This document shows positions 1-7,981 of a DNA stretch of 47,609 bases, piece by piece (the first letter of the stretch is position 1; the number at the start of each line of letters is the position of its first letter). Origin of the DNA: Leyella stercorea DSM 18206 (GTDB lineage: Bacteria > Bacteroidota > Bacteroidia > Bacteroidales > Bacteroidaceae); the NCBI RefSeq assembly GCF_000235885.1, contig NZ_JH379439.1:16356-63964 (forward strand), read 5' to 3'. A program made the position numbers and the translations under genes. The notes under the pieces were generated by a model that searched no databases, was not told where the DNA came from, and saw only the letters and a list, made by a program, of their open reading frames with translations.

Positions 1-177
1 GGGTATGGCATCTTGCCATACCCACGCTGCCTCCCTATCAACAAGTTCTCATGGGTGCGTGGCTATGGCAGGATGCCATAGCCTCCTATCAATCACCTTT
101 TGGGTGCGTGGCTACGGCAGGAATGCCGTAGCCTCCTAAGCCTTGTGGGTGCGTGGCTATGGCAAGATGCCATAGCC
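1..177. repeat. Four REP-like palindromes
   Basis: Four imperfectly conserved palindromes lie at 1-23, 61-83, 110-133 and 155-177. Each has two 10-base arms of the type GGCTATGGCA / TGCCATAGCC around a 3-4 base loop. They are separated by spacers containing TGGGTGCGTGG and CTCCTA. Arm changes are compensated: the copy at 110-133 has TACGGCA opposite TGCCGTA where the others have TATGGCA opposite TGCCATA. The last copy overlaps the 3' end of the minus-strand coaBC gene and supplies its stop codon. Related copies occur near 13.97, 25.66, 42.9 and 46.0 kb. Confidence 0.85.
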
Positions 178-1377
178 TCCTATCACTCGCTCCAGCTCGT
201 TGACGATGTCGACAGCGGTGTCCGCCTTCGACTTCTTGGGATAGGCATGGCGGAAGTCGCGACCGATAATCTCTATCTGGTTGTCGTCGGTGCGGAAGCA
301 TGTGCCCTCGTTGCGCAGACTGTTGAGCACAATGAAGTCGGCATTTTTCTTCTGCAACTTACGCTCGGCGTTAGCCTGCTCGTCGTTGGTCTCAAGCGCG
401 AACGCCACGATGGTCTGCTGTGCGGTCTTCATCTGTCCGAGTGTGGCTGCGATGTCAGGGTTGGGCGAGAGAGATATCTGCATGTCGCCCTCGCTGCGCT
501 TTATCTTTTGTTCAGCCTGTACTGCCGGACGATAGTCGGCTACTGCCGCAGCAAGTATGGCTACGTCAGCCGTTCGGAACGCCTCGGTAGCTGCGTCGTA
601 CATCTCGCGGCACGACTCCACATCCACACGATTGATTGCGTCGGAGCACTTCAGACTGACCGGACCGGCTACGAGCGTGACATCAGCACCACGGCGGCGA
701 CACTCCTCGGCGATAGCGAAGCCCATCTTGCCGCTTGAGTAGTTGCCGATGAAGCGCACGGGGTCAATCTTTTCGTAGGTAGGACCAGCTGTGATTACGA
801 CGCGCTTGCCTTTCAGTGGACTGTTGCTGTCGTTCTGGTCGAAGAACTCCGACACGCGGCGCGCTATCACTTCCGGTTCCTCCATGCGTCCCTTGCCTTC
901 GAGTCCGCTTGCGAGAAATCCGCTTGCAGGCTCGATGAAGCGATTGCCGTATGAGGCTAATGTGCGCATGTTCTGCTGCGTAGACGGGTGGGCATACATG
1001 TCGAGGTCCATAGCCGGAGCAATGAACACGGGTGCCTTCATAGAGAGGTATGTGGTGATGAGCATGTTGTCTGCCACGCCGTGCGCCATCTTGCCGAGCG
1101 TGCTCGCCGTGCAAGGTGCTACGACCATTGCGTCAGCCCACAATCCGAGGTCGACGTGCGAGTTCCATGTGCCGTCGCGCTGCGAGAAGAACTCGCTGAC
1201 AACGGGCTTGTGCGTGAGTGCTGAGAGCGTGATCGGAGTGATGAACTCCTTGCCTGCAGGCGTAATCACTACTTGTACTTCTGCGCCCTGCTTCACAAAC
1301 TCGCGTATGAGCAGACACGACTTGTAGGCGGCGATGGAGCCGGTTATGCCTAATACTATTTTCTTGCCTTTTAGCAT
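157..1377 (-). CDS. coaBC: Bifunctional phosphopantothenoylcysteine decarboxylase / phosphopantothenate-cysteine ligase
   Basis: 406 residues, the usual length of CoaBC (Dfp). The protein makes 4'-phosphopantetheine for coenzyme A: the CoaB half joins cysteine to phosphopantothenate and the CoaC flavoprotein half decarboxylates the product. The N-terminal half has the flavoprotein start GKKIVLGITGSIAAYKS, the active-site His in NSHVDLGLWAD (residue 74), and PAMDLDMY. The CoaC substrate-clamp segment reads ASGLEGKGRM (residues 156-165), with Ser where E. coli has the catalytic Cys158. The CoaB half starts near residue 190 (KRVVITAGPTYEKIDPVR) and holds AAAVADYRP and the Lys-rich KIKR. The last residues, GGYGILP, are encoded inside a REP-like palindrome, so the C-terminus may have been altered by that repeat. 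It lies downstream of the exonuclease gene on the same strand, with a period-8 repeat array between them. Confidence 0.95.
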   Translation of the reverse strand: MLKGKKIVLGITGSIAAYKSCLLIREFVKQGAEVQVVITPAGKEFITPITLSALTHKPVVSEFFSQRDGTWNSHVDLGLWADAMVVAPCTASTLGKMAHGVADNMLITTYLSMKAPVFIAPAMDLDMYAHPSTQQNMRTLASYGNRFIEPASGFLASGLEGKGRMEEPEVIARRVSEFFDQNDSNSPLKGKRVVITAGPTYEKIDPVRFIGNYSSGKMGFAIAEECRRRGADVTLVAGPVSLKCSDAINRVDVESCREMYDAATEAFRTADVAILAAAVADYRPAVQAEQKIKRSEGDMQISLSPNPDIAATLGQMKTAQQTIVAFALETNDEQANAERKLQKKNADFIVLNSLRNEGTCFRTDDNQIEIIGRDFRHAYPKKSKADTAVDIVNELERVIGGYGILP

Positions 1378-1385
1378 GGTTTTAT

Positions 1386-1550
1386 AGTTGTTATGGTGAG
1401 AGATGTATGGTGAGATGGTGAGATGGTGATTATTTATGTTGAAGTGGTGAGGTGTTGAGATGGTGACATTACTACAACATATCTCACCACCTCAACACAA
1501 CAACATCTCAACATCATCTCTCAACACCTCAACACCTCAACACCTCAACG
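1386..1550. repeat. Period-8 strand-switching array
   Basis: This fills the space between coaBC and the exonuclease gene. The left part (about 1391-1466) is built of G-rich octamers such as GAGATGGT and GAGGTGTT; the right part (about 1474-1550) is built of their complements, such as CAACACCT and CAACATCT. The strand switch sits at CATATCTCACCA. The two halves can fold back on each other. The same switch motif appears in the array near 20.08 kb. Confidence 0.8.
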
Positions 1551-2402
1551 TTACTTATTGAACCCTCTTAGGCGGATGCGTGTGAGCACCTGCTTGGTGT
1601 TGAAGGTGAAATCGCCGCCCATCATCCAGCTATAGTAGCCGATGTCGGTGCGCAGCACATCGGCAACGGGACGTCCCTTGTACTTACCGAAATTGAACAC
1701 CTCCACTTTCTGCTCCTTACCGTCGGCGTCGAGCACCGGCTTGCCGTCAGCACCAACCAGCGGCTTCCACACGATGCGACCTGCGAAGTCGACATTGTCG
1801 TTCTGCTTAGAGAACTCGGCAAGGCAGTCCATGTCGTTCTCCAACACACGGTCGGGCTCCTCCTGCACGCCAGGCGCATACTTGTCGAGCTCGCCCATCA
1901 GCACACGATATGTAGCCTCGGTGTCCTCGTCAGCACGATGCGCCGTGAAGTCTTCCTCCATCTTTCTGCCGCAGTAGAACTTGTAGGCAGCAGCAAGGTT
2001 GCGACGCTCCATCTTGTGGAAAATGGTCTGTGCGTCGATGAGTCGAACCTTAGAGAAGTCGAAGTCGATGCCTGCACGCAGGAACTCCTCTGCGAGCATC
2101 GGAATGTCGAAGTGGTTGGAGTTGTAGCCTGCGAAGTCGCAGCCCTTGAACTTCTCGCTGAGCTGCGGAGCCAACGTCTTGAACGTAGGCGCATCATTCA
2201 CGTCGTCGTTGGTGATGCCCGTCAGTTCCACCACCTCATGCGGTATAGGCTTCTCTGGATTGACAAAGAGATTTTCGCGCTCTTCTGTGCCGTCGGGCGA
2301 CACTTTAATGTATGATATCTGTATTATACGATCGCGTATAAAGTCGAGACCTGTTGTTTCGAGGTCGAAGACGATAAGTGGACGTGTGAGATTGAGTTTC
2401 AT
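1551..2402 (-). CDS. DEDDh 3'-5' exonuclease (DNA polymerase III epsilon-like)
   Basis: 283 residues. The N-terminal domain (about 1-175) is an RNase T/DnaQ-type exonuclease fold. Exo I is VFDLETTGLD (residues 11-20), Exo II is the NSNHFDIPML region, and Exo III is HRADEDTEAT with the His and Asp expected for DEDDh active sites. The C-terminal part (about 200-283) contains FNFGKYKGRPVADVL and an HxF/W-type segment of the kind that follows exonuclease domains in Bacteroidota homologues. It may trim 3' ends in repair or replication. It lies directly downstream of dnaN (122 bases apart, same strand), which fits a replication or repair role. It is too short and lacks the parts needed to call it the replicative epsilon subunit with certainty, so no gene symbol is given. 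Confidence 0.85.
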   Translation of the reverse strand: MKLNLTRPLIVFDLETTGLDFIRDRIIQISYIKVSPDGTEERENLFVNPEKPIPHEVVELTGITNDDVNDAPTFKTLAPQLSEKFKGCDFAGYNSNHFDIPMLAEEFLRAGIDFDFSKVRLIDAQTIFHKMERRNLAAAYKFYCGRKMEEDFTAHRADEDTEATYRVLMGELDKYAPGVQEEPDRVLENDMDCLAEFSKQNDNVDFAGRIVWKPLVGADGKPVLDADGKEQKVEVFNFGKYKGRPVADVLRTDIGYYSWMMGGDFTFNTKQVLTRIRLRGFNK

Positions 2403-2426
2403 TATTGTCGTCGTTTTTTTTAAGAA

Positions 2427-2455
2427 TTTAGCCGCACCAATATGGCGCGGCTAAA
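2427..2455. other. Hairpin between dnaN and exonuclease gene
   Basis: A perfect 9-base-pair stem (TTTAGCCGC / GCGGCTAAA) with an 11-base loop. No T run follows on either strand, so an intrinsic terminator is not well supported. It could be a processing or stability element in a dnaN-exonuclease transcript. Confidence 0.4.
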
Positions 2456-2523
2456 ACATAGAATGAAATCTATTATTGTTTCTTCAAAGCATTAATCAGC
2501 CGCCAAAGCACTGGTCAACCCGA

Positions 2524-3648
2524 TTAATCGTTCAGCAGCATCGGCATGATAAGCATGAGGATTTCCTGTCCCTCAGGCTGCACGGTAGGCACAACAACGC
2601 CCGCACGACTTGGGTCGGCAAGCTGTATTGTCACCTCGTCGCTTGCGATGTTGTTGAGTATCTCGTAGATGGCACCACCCTTGAAGCCGATGTCCATCTT
2701 CGCACCATTATACTCGCAAGCTACGCTCTCCTTAGCACTTGTAGCGAAGTCGATATCCTCGGCTGTGAGACACAGACGCTGAGCCTCTACGTGGAAGCGG
2801 ATGAGCTGACTGCTCTCGCTTGCGAACGGCAGCACACGCTTCAGTGCACCCATGAGCGACTTGCGGTCGACGTTGATGCTGTTGGTGTTGGCTGTAGGTA
2901 TAACCGAGTTGTAGTTGGGATAACGTCCCTCAATCAAGCGACAGTTGAGGCATCCGTCTGCATAACGCACCTCGGCACCCTTGCTGTTGAACTTCACGAC
3001 AACGTCGCCATCGCACTTCGGCAGCACGCCCTTCAGCAGCTGTGCCGGCTTCTGTGGCAGGATGAACGATGCGGGTACGTCGCTCTTAATGGTGAGGATG
3101 CGGTTGCGCACGAGCTTATGACCGTCGGTAGCCACAACTGCGAGGTTGTCGGCATTGAGGTCGAAGTAGACACCACCCATCACCGGACGGATTTCGTCCT
3201 GCGCAGTAGCGAAGAGCGAGCGCGAGAGGTTCTCTGCAAAAAGATTAGAGTCCATAACAAGCGAAGTGACATCGCCGTCAACCTCCTGCATCATCGGGAA
3301 ATCGTCGGCTGGCTGTGCGGTCAGCTTGAACGAACCATTGAGATAATCAATTTCTACAGTGAAGTCGTTCTCGTTGACGTTGAAGCCAAGCGGCTGCTCC
3401 GGCAGTTCCTTTACGGCGTTGAGTATAGTGCGATTAGACAATGCAAACTTGCCATCGCCAGAGCACTCAGTAAGCTCTATCGTAGACTGCATCACGTTTT
3501 CAGAATCGCTGGCAGTTACAGTCAGAACGTTGTTTGCTACTTCAAAAAGGAAACAATCAAGAATGCTCAGAGTGTTCTTGCTGTTAATTACTCTTGCGAG
3601 CGTTTGGAGACGGGCGTTAAGTGCGCCACTTGATAATGTGAATTGCAT
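2524..3648 (-). CDS. dnaN: DNA polymerase III beta subunit (sliding clamp)
   Basis: 374 residues, the normal length for the three-domain beta clamp that tethers DNA polymerase III to DNA as a ring-shaped dimer. The start MQFTLSSGALNARLQTLARV matches the clamp N-terminus. The middle domain carries RSLFATAQDEIRPVMGGVYF and ATDGHKLVR, a very characteristic clamp segment. The C-terminus, AGVVVPTVQPEGQEILMLIM, forms part of the hydrophobic partner-binding pocket. A strong Bacteroidota promoter lies 60-90 bases upstream (3709-3741), and the exonuclease and coaBC genes follow on the same strand. Several long antisense frames across it are shadows. Confidence 0.97.
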   Translation of the reverse strand: MQFTLSSGALNARLQTLARVINSKNTLSILDCFLFEVANNVLTVTASDSENVMQSTIELTECSGDGKFALSNRTILNAVKELPEQPLGFNVNENDFTVEIDYLNGSFKLTAQPADDFPMMQEVDGDVTSLVMDSNLFAENLSRSLFATAQDEIRPVMGGVYFDLNADNLAVVATDGHKLVRNRILTIKSDVPASFILPQKPAQLLKGVLPKCDGDVVVKFNSKGAEVRYADGCLNCRLIEGRYPNYNSVIPTANTNSINVDRKSLMGALKRVLPFASESSQLIRFHVEAQRLCLTAEDIDFATSAKESVACEYNGAKMDIGFKGGAIYEILNNIASDEVTIQLADPSRAGVVVPTVQPEGQEILMLIMPMLLND

Positions 3649-3708
3649 TGATATTTAGCTTTTTTGATTATACTTTTTTTGTTTTCTTGTCAGTACATTA
3701 TTTTCAGG

Positions 3709-3741
3709 CAAATTTACTAAAAAATATCCGACTACGACAAA
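3709..3741 (-). promoter_or_regulatory. Promoter of dnaN
   Basis: Read on the minus strand, TTTG (3738-3741) and TAAATTTG (3709-3716) are separated by 21 bases. This matches the Bacteroidota primary-sigma consensus TTTG-N19..21-TAnnTTTG. The dnaN start is about 60 bases downstream. Confidence 0.75.
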
Positions 3742-3845
3742 AACTCATTCAAAAGTTTCTTGTTTCGCTACATTTTTATTAATTTCGCAAACCAAAGGAC
3801 AAACCTCTTAGCTTTTATCACACAAATTAAAATAAAATATAGACA

Positions 3846-4250
3846 ATGGAATTACAAGGTAAAGTAATCGCTGTGCTGCCCGAAAAAACAGGTACTAACG
3901 CACGTGGCGAATGGAAAGTTCAAGAATACGTGGTAGAGACACACGATCAGTATCCACGCAAGATGGTGTTCAGCGTGTTCGGTGCTGACCGCATCAGCCG
4001 CTTCAACATACAGTTAGGTCAGGAGGTGACCGTATCGTTCGACGTAGATGCCCACGAGTATCAGGGCCGTTGGTTCAATAGCATCCGCGCTTTCGACGTG
4101 CGCCAGGTAGACCCTGCAACAGTTGGCGCAGCACAGGCTGGCATCGTTCCGGGTGCTGTGTTCGGTGCGGCTCCGGCTCCACAGCCAGCTGCTCCTCAGC
4201 CCACAGCTCCGGCTCCAGAGGCTGACCCCGTTAACGACCTGCCGTTCTAA
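3846..4250 (+). CDS. DUF3127 domain protein (OB-fold-like, possible nucleic-acid binder)
   Basis: 134 residues. Residues 1-90 match the DUF3127 family of Bacteroidota: MELQGKVIAVLPEKTG at the start, then KMVFSVFGADRI and DVDAHEYQGRWFNSIRAF. The pattern of beta strands resembles single-strand DNA-binding OB folds. The tail (about 95-134) is rich in Ala, Pro and Gln and ends in DPVNDLPF, an acidic tip like those with which SSB proteins recruit partners; this likeness is inference. It is transcribed away from dnaN, and a strong terminator follows at 4280. Its biochemical role is not established as far as I know. Confidence 0.85.
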   Translation: MELQGKVIAVLPEKTGTNARGEWKVQEYVVETHDQYPRKMVFSVFGADRISRFNIQLGQEVTVSFDVDAHEYQGRWFNSIRAFDVRQVDPATVGAAQAGIVPGAVFGAAPAPQPAAPQPTAPAPEADPVNDLPF

Positions 4251-4279
4251 GACGTTGCAGCATAAGGATTAACCTACAT

Positions 4280-4341
4280 ACGGAACTCACGAAACACACA
4301 AGTCGCTAATACACATGTGCGTTTCGTGAGTTCCGTTTTTT
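4280..4341 (+). terminator. Intrinsic terminator after the DUF3127 gene
   Basis: A 20-base left arm starting ACGGAACTCACGAAAC pairs with a right arm ending GTTTCGTGAGTTCCGT (one internal mismatch), with a 17-base loop, followed at once by a run of T. Confidence 0.9.
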
Positions 4342-4371
4342 GTATGTTGTACTACTAAAGCAAACAAGCGA

Positions 4372-5697
4372 ATGAACATAACGAAGAAACTGAAAGATAT
4401 ATACACGTTCCTCATGGTAGACATCTGGAGCATAGGCAAAGGCGATGTGTCGAAGATGCGATTTCTGTTCTACAGCATCTTGAAGAAACTGCTGCTCGCC
4501 ATAGAGTTCACTACCACAAAGCGCATAACCAGTGCGGCAGCTGCCCTCACCTACTCCACCCTGCTCGCCATTGTACCCATCTTCGCCGTGGTGTTCGGCA
4601 TAGCACGTGGCTTCGGCTACAACAAATACATCGAAGAGTGGTTCAGAGAGTCGTTCTCAAGTCAGCCGCAGGTGTCGGAGATAATCATCGGCTTCGTCAA
4701 CTCGTACCTCGTACACACCAAGAGCGGACTATTCCTCGGCATCGGCTTGCTCTTCATGCTCTTCACCGTCATCATGCTTATCAGCAACATCGAACGCACG
4801 TTCAACGATATCTGGCAGGCGAAGAAGCCACGCAGCATGTTCCGCACCATCACCGACTATACGTCGATGCTGCTGCTCATGCCCGTAGTGATTGTAATAA
4901 CCTCGGGTATAAGCATCTTCTTCGCCACCATCTTCAAACAGATAGAAGACACGATGGTAATAGGCTCGCTGGCGCAGTTCTTCTTGCAGCTCTTGCCTTA
5001 CGTCCTCATGTCGGGCGTGTTCATCGCTCTCTATCTCTTCATGCCCAACACAAAGGTGAAGCTGAGCTGCGCGCTCGTGCCCGGAATACTCGCCGGCGTA
5101 GCCATGCAGGGACTGCAGCTCTTCTACATCCACTCGCAGATTTGGGTGAGCAGCTACAACGCCATCTACGGCTCGTTTGCAGCTCTGCCGTTGTTCATGC
5201 TCTGGATACAGATTTCGTGGTTGATATGCCTGTTCGGCGCAGAACTATGCTACGCCAATCAGAACATGGACGACTATGCGTTTAAGGCTAAGACCGAAGA
5301 CCTTAGCCATCGCTACAAGATGCTGCTCTGCCTCATGCTCGCAAGTCGCATCTGCCGCAACTTCAGCGAAGGAGCCAAACCGCTATCGGCTCTGAAGCTG
5401 AAGCTCGCCACCGGAATACCAATCCGCATCGTCAATGACCTGCTCTATCAGCTCGTGCAGATAAATATTCTCACCGAGATACCTGGTGGCGACAAGGATG
5501 GCGAATCACTCTATCAACCTGCCGAGTGCATCACACGTCTCAGCGTGGGCACACTTATCGACCGCATGGAGGCACAGGGCAAGTGGTCGCTCACCATCGA
5601 CGTGAAGCAACTATCGTCTACAGCTTGGAAGAAGATCATTGCCGAACGCAACACTTATCTGAACAGTCAGCGCGAAGTGCTGCTAAAAGACTTGTAA
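4372..5697 (+). CDS. YihY/UPF0761 (BrkB-like) family inner-membrane protein
   Basis: 441 residues. The N-terminal 290 residues show six hydrophobic segments of the YihY/BrkB family, with family-typical stretches RITSAAAALTYSTLLAIVPI, AVVFGIARGFGY and YNAIYGSFAALPLFMLWIQI, and a polar NIERTFNDIW between segments. The C-terminal ~150 residues are soluble and look like a winged-helix region (GTLIDRMEAQGKWSLTIDV), as in longer members. The family was once called ribonuclease BN or a virulence factor on weak grounds; the molecular function remains uncertain. It sits alone between a terminator upstream and a 22-bp repeat array immediately downstream. Confidence 0.88.
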   Translation: MNITKKLKDIYTFLMVDIWSIGKGDVSKMRFLFYSILKKLLLAIEFTTTKRITSAAAALTYSTLLAIVPIFAVVFGIARGFGYNKYIEEWFRESFSSQPQVSEIIIGFVNSYLVHTKSGLFLGIGLLFMLFTVIMLISNIERTFNDIWQAKKPRSMFRTITDYTSMLLLMPVVIVITSGISIFFATIFKQIEDTMVIGSLAQFFLQLLPYVLMSGVFIALYLFMPNTKVKLSCALVPGILAGVAMQGLQLFYIHSQIWVSSYNAIYGSFAALPLFMLWIQISWLICLFGAELCYANQNMDDYAFKAKTEDLSHRYKMLLCLMLASRICRNFSEGAKPLSALKLKLATGIPIRIVNDLLYQLVQINILTEIPGGDKDGESLYQPAECITRLSVGTLIDRMEAQGKWSLTIDVKQLSSTAWKKIIAERNTYLNSQREVLLKDL

Positions 5698-5712
5698 AAC
5701 ATTACGAAGTAG

Positions 5713-5844
5713 CATCTGCGCCGACCGATGCGGACATCTGCGTCGACCGATGCGGATGTCTGCATCGACCGATGCGGATATCTGCGCCGACCGATGCGGA
5801 TGTCTGCGCCGACCGATGCGGATGTCTGCGCCGACCGATGCGGA
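5713..5844. repeat. 22-bp tandem repeat array, six units
   Basis: Six head-to-tail units of exactly 22 bases with no spacers. The typical unit begins CATCTGCGCCGACCGATGCG and ends GA. Units differ by only 1-3 bases. The core is nearly palindromic (GCATCG/CGATGC around a dinucleotide). It starts 16 bases after the YihY-family stop codon and ends just before the IS copy. Two related arrays lie at 31767 and 43041. Confidence 0.9.
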
Positions 5845-5879
5845 TGGCAATAGTTCACGAATTAGTACGGAGAATATAT

Positions 5880-6909
5880 ACCCCAGTTCGGGATAAGAAA
5901 TAGTTCATAAAAAAGTTGGTAGCCTCATAAATATTTTGTACCTTTATAGGTGATTTTCAAACAGTTACAAATATATTTACATATGACTACCGATTACAAA
6001 TTTACAGAATTATTTTGTATTATAGACGAGTTTTGCAAACATTTTGATGCAGAAAATGCAAGATTGTTGCTGGAAGACAACAGCGGAATGAAGCGCAGAC
6101 GGCGTGCAGCATCGTTGTCTGATAGTGAAATAATGACCGTTCTGTTGTATTTCCATTTCGGAACATTCCGCAATTTCAAGCACTATTATCTGTTCTTTAT
6201 CAAGGGTACGATGAAGTCGTATTTCCCGAAAGCTGTGTCGTATAACCGCTTTGTGGAGTAGGACAGCCGCGTGTTCTTCCAGCTCATGTTTTTCCTTAAT
6301 CTGGGAGCTTTCGGAAGATGTATCGGCATAACATTCGTCGACTCTACGATGATACCCGTATGCCACAATCTCAGGAGATACGCCAACAAGGTATTCAAGG
6401 GAATTGCCACTGACGGAAAGGGAACAATGGGCTGGTGCCATGGCTTCAAACTCTACCTTGCGTGCAATGACAGAGGCGAGAAAATAGCATTTGTACTTAC
6501 TAGTGCCAATGTCAGCGATAAGGATCCTAATATATTCAAGGTTCTTGCTAAACGTTTGTATGGCAAGCTGTTCGCTGACAAAGGCTATAATACTGCGCAA
6601 GAGATACATTATCGAAACCATTAACGACATGCTGAAGAACACGGCACAGATTGTACACTCACACCATAGATTTGTAAGCAACTTTATCATAAACCTTATT
6701 TCAGCATTGGAAGCATATTGCTTCTTCGACAACAAGCCAAGGGCATTGCAGGGATACTGCATCGAAGACACCAAACAGCTGTCACTATTCTAATGGCAAA
6801 ACAACTTCCTACAGCCTTCTGTTATTACCCACTCCTAATGGCATGGGGAGGAGGCGTATTCACGCTGCATTTATATTGTATAAGACACTCGGTTATCCCG
6901 AACTAGGGT
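5880..6909 (+). mobile_element. IS982-like insertion sequence, copy 1 (defective)
   Basis: The left inverted repeat ACCCCAGTTCGGGATAA (5880-5896) pairs with TTATCCCGAACTAGGGT (6893-6909), one mismatch. The ACC ends and transposase type fit the IS982 family. Inside is a broken transposase gene. A promoter-like TTG-N20-TACCTTTA at 5916-5946 precedes it. The left flank ends in AATATAT (5873-5879), which is repeated exactly outside the far end of copy 2 (11038-11044), whereas the inner flanks of the two copies do not match. Confidence 0.88.
5983..6793 (+). pseudogene. IS982-family transposase, copy 1, inactivated
   Basis: The frame starts MTTDYKFTELFCIIDEFCKH and includes FVDSTMIPVCHN and IATDGKGTMGWCHGFKL, characteristic DDE-transposase segments of IS982 elements. 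Two lesions are visible by comparison with copy 2. A TAG stop at 6259-6261 stands where copy 2 has TTG (Leu). About 104 bases are also missing after 6589 (4 bases remain where copy 2 has 108), which shifts the frame. The C-terminal part SNFIINLISALEAYCFFDNK resumes in another frame and ends at 6793. No active enzyme can be made without readthrough and frameshifting. Confidence 0.9.
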
Positions 6910-6911
6910 AG

Positions 6912-7133
6912 ATATGTGTGGATTGCACCTTGGTCATATTCTGTTATGTCTTCTTCGGTGCTTGGCAGTGGTACATCGTAGGCATCAGTACCCTCTTCGC
7001 CATGGTCTATGTGGGAGCGGTAGGCAATGCAGTAGGCAAACATTTTGCTTGGTTCGACCGCATCTTGGCATATCAGCCAGGCTTCAGAAGACACGTCTAT
7101 GGTTTGGCAAGATACTTGTTCAAGCAGAAATAA
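6912..7133 (+). pseudogene. C-terminal fragment of a membrane protein cut by the IS
   Basis: An open frame begins immediately inside the IS edge (the TAG at 6909-6911 straddles the boundary) and ends with TAA at 7131-7133. It encodes about 73 residues: two hydrophobic stretches (LVIFCYVFFGAWQWYIVGI and STLFAMVYVGAVGNAVGKHF) followed by a basic tail ending YGLARYLFKQK. It has no good start codon of its own (only a GTG at 6918). A terminator hairpin follows 21 bases later, as expected for the true 3' end of a gene. Base composition is closer to the chromosomal genes than to the A+T-rich cargo beside it. I do not recognise the family. Confidence 0.6.
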
Positions 7134-7154
7134 TGATGGCGGATGCTATATATA

Positions 7155-7187
7155 AAAGGGCATGTGGATTTTCTCCTCATGCCCTTT
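7155..7187. terminator. Bidirectional terminator-like hairpin
   Basis: A perfect 10-base stem AAAGGGCATG / CATGCCCTTT with a 13-base loop lies between two convergent reading frames (fragment ending 7133 and gene ending 7196). Confidence 0.65.
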
Positions 7188-7195
7188 ATGGATTG

Positions 7196-7969
7196 TTATT
7201 TGTATTCTTGTATTGCTTTTCTCAAATCACCTTTATATACCTCTAGTAGTTTATCCAATTGGTATCCCTTTATCTCTTTTCCATTTTTAATGTATAGCGT
7301 AACCCCAGCATTACCATTGTTTTCCAGTAAATTGTATTTTACATCAATAATTTCGGAAGATATTGGTATTACTTCTTTAAAATTGTGGTCGATTATTCCT
7401 AGCTTGGTTGCAGAATTGTTGCCGATCACGCAATAACCATCTCTGAAGACACCTACATATTCATATACTGGCATTTTAATCCAGTTTCCATTGAGATCAA
7501 TAAAGCCATATTTGTTACCTACTTTTACTCCACATACGTCTTCTGAAAAACCAACAGCTTCCTTTATTGGAAATTTCAATATAGACTTCCAATTCTCGTC
7601 TAGTACGTCGTAATCGTCTAAAAAGTTATGTCCAGGAGTTCCATGGTCACCAATTCTTTGGGAATATACCATATCTCCTTGGGGAGTCGAACCAAGGTAA
7701 GTTTGGGTAGGACCTTGTCCAGGAATAATTGTTCTTTTTTTTGCCACGACAATTCGTTTGCAAGAATATCTGCCAATATATTCATAGTGACCTAAATCTT
7801 GTCCTTTTTCATTGTATACCGAAAAATCACTAACCCATTTTCTTTCACCAATATATGTAGTCAAACATTTTGAGTTTAGTACATATACAAATTTGGGTAT
7901 TTCAATTTGCGCTTTTACCTTTATAGATATAGATAATAGCAACAATAATATATAGTATTTACCTTTCAT
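7196..7969 (-). CDS. Secreted WG-repeat-like protein
   Basis: 257 residues. A signal peptide is clear (MKGKYYILLLLLSISIKVKA, cut before QIEIP). The middle and C-terminal parts contain WG-repeat-like segments, KVGNKYGFIDLNGNWIKMP and ATKLGIIDHNFKEVIPI, in which a strand pair reads 'x-G-x-I-D-x-x-G/N'. WG repeats form small beta modules on exported proteins and their binding role is generally unknown. The gene is very A+T-rich compared with the core genes, lies between two IS copies, and follows the FISUMP-domain gene with a 12-base gap, so the two are probably co-transcribed. Confidence 0.75.
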   Translation of the reverse strand: MKGKYYILLLLLSISIKVKAQIEIPKFVYVLNSKCLTTYIGERKWVSDFSVYNEKGQDLGHYEYIGRYSCKRIVVAKKRTIIPGQGPTQTYLGSTPQGDMVYSQRIGDHGTPGHNFLDDYDVLDENWKSILKFPIKEAVGFSEDVCGVKVGNKYGFIDLNGNWIKMPVYEYVGVFRDGYCVIGNNSATKLGIIDHNFKEVIPISSEIIDVKYNLLENNGNAGVTLYIKNGKEIKGYQLDKLLEVYKGDLRKAIQEYK

Positions 7970-7981
7970 AATAATATATTT

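Noticed and set aside
2476..3633. Long plus-strand frame opposite dnaN
   Set aside because: It is a shadow: the minus-strand translation is a complete DnaN with its own promoter.
5713..5844. CRISPR array
   Set aside because: The 22-bp units have no spacers, differ among themselves, and no cas genes are present.
5526..5903. Frame running through the 22-bp array
   Set aside because: Repeated 'CGCLRRPMR' type residues come only from the repeat; the frame overlaps the end of the YihY-family gene.
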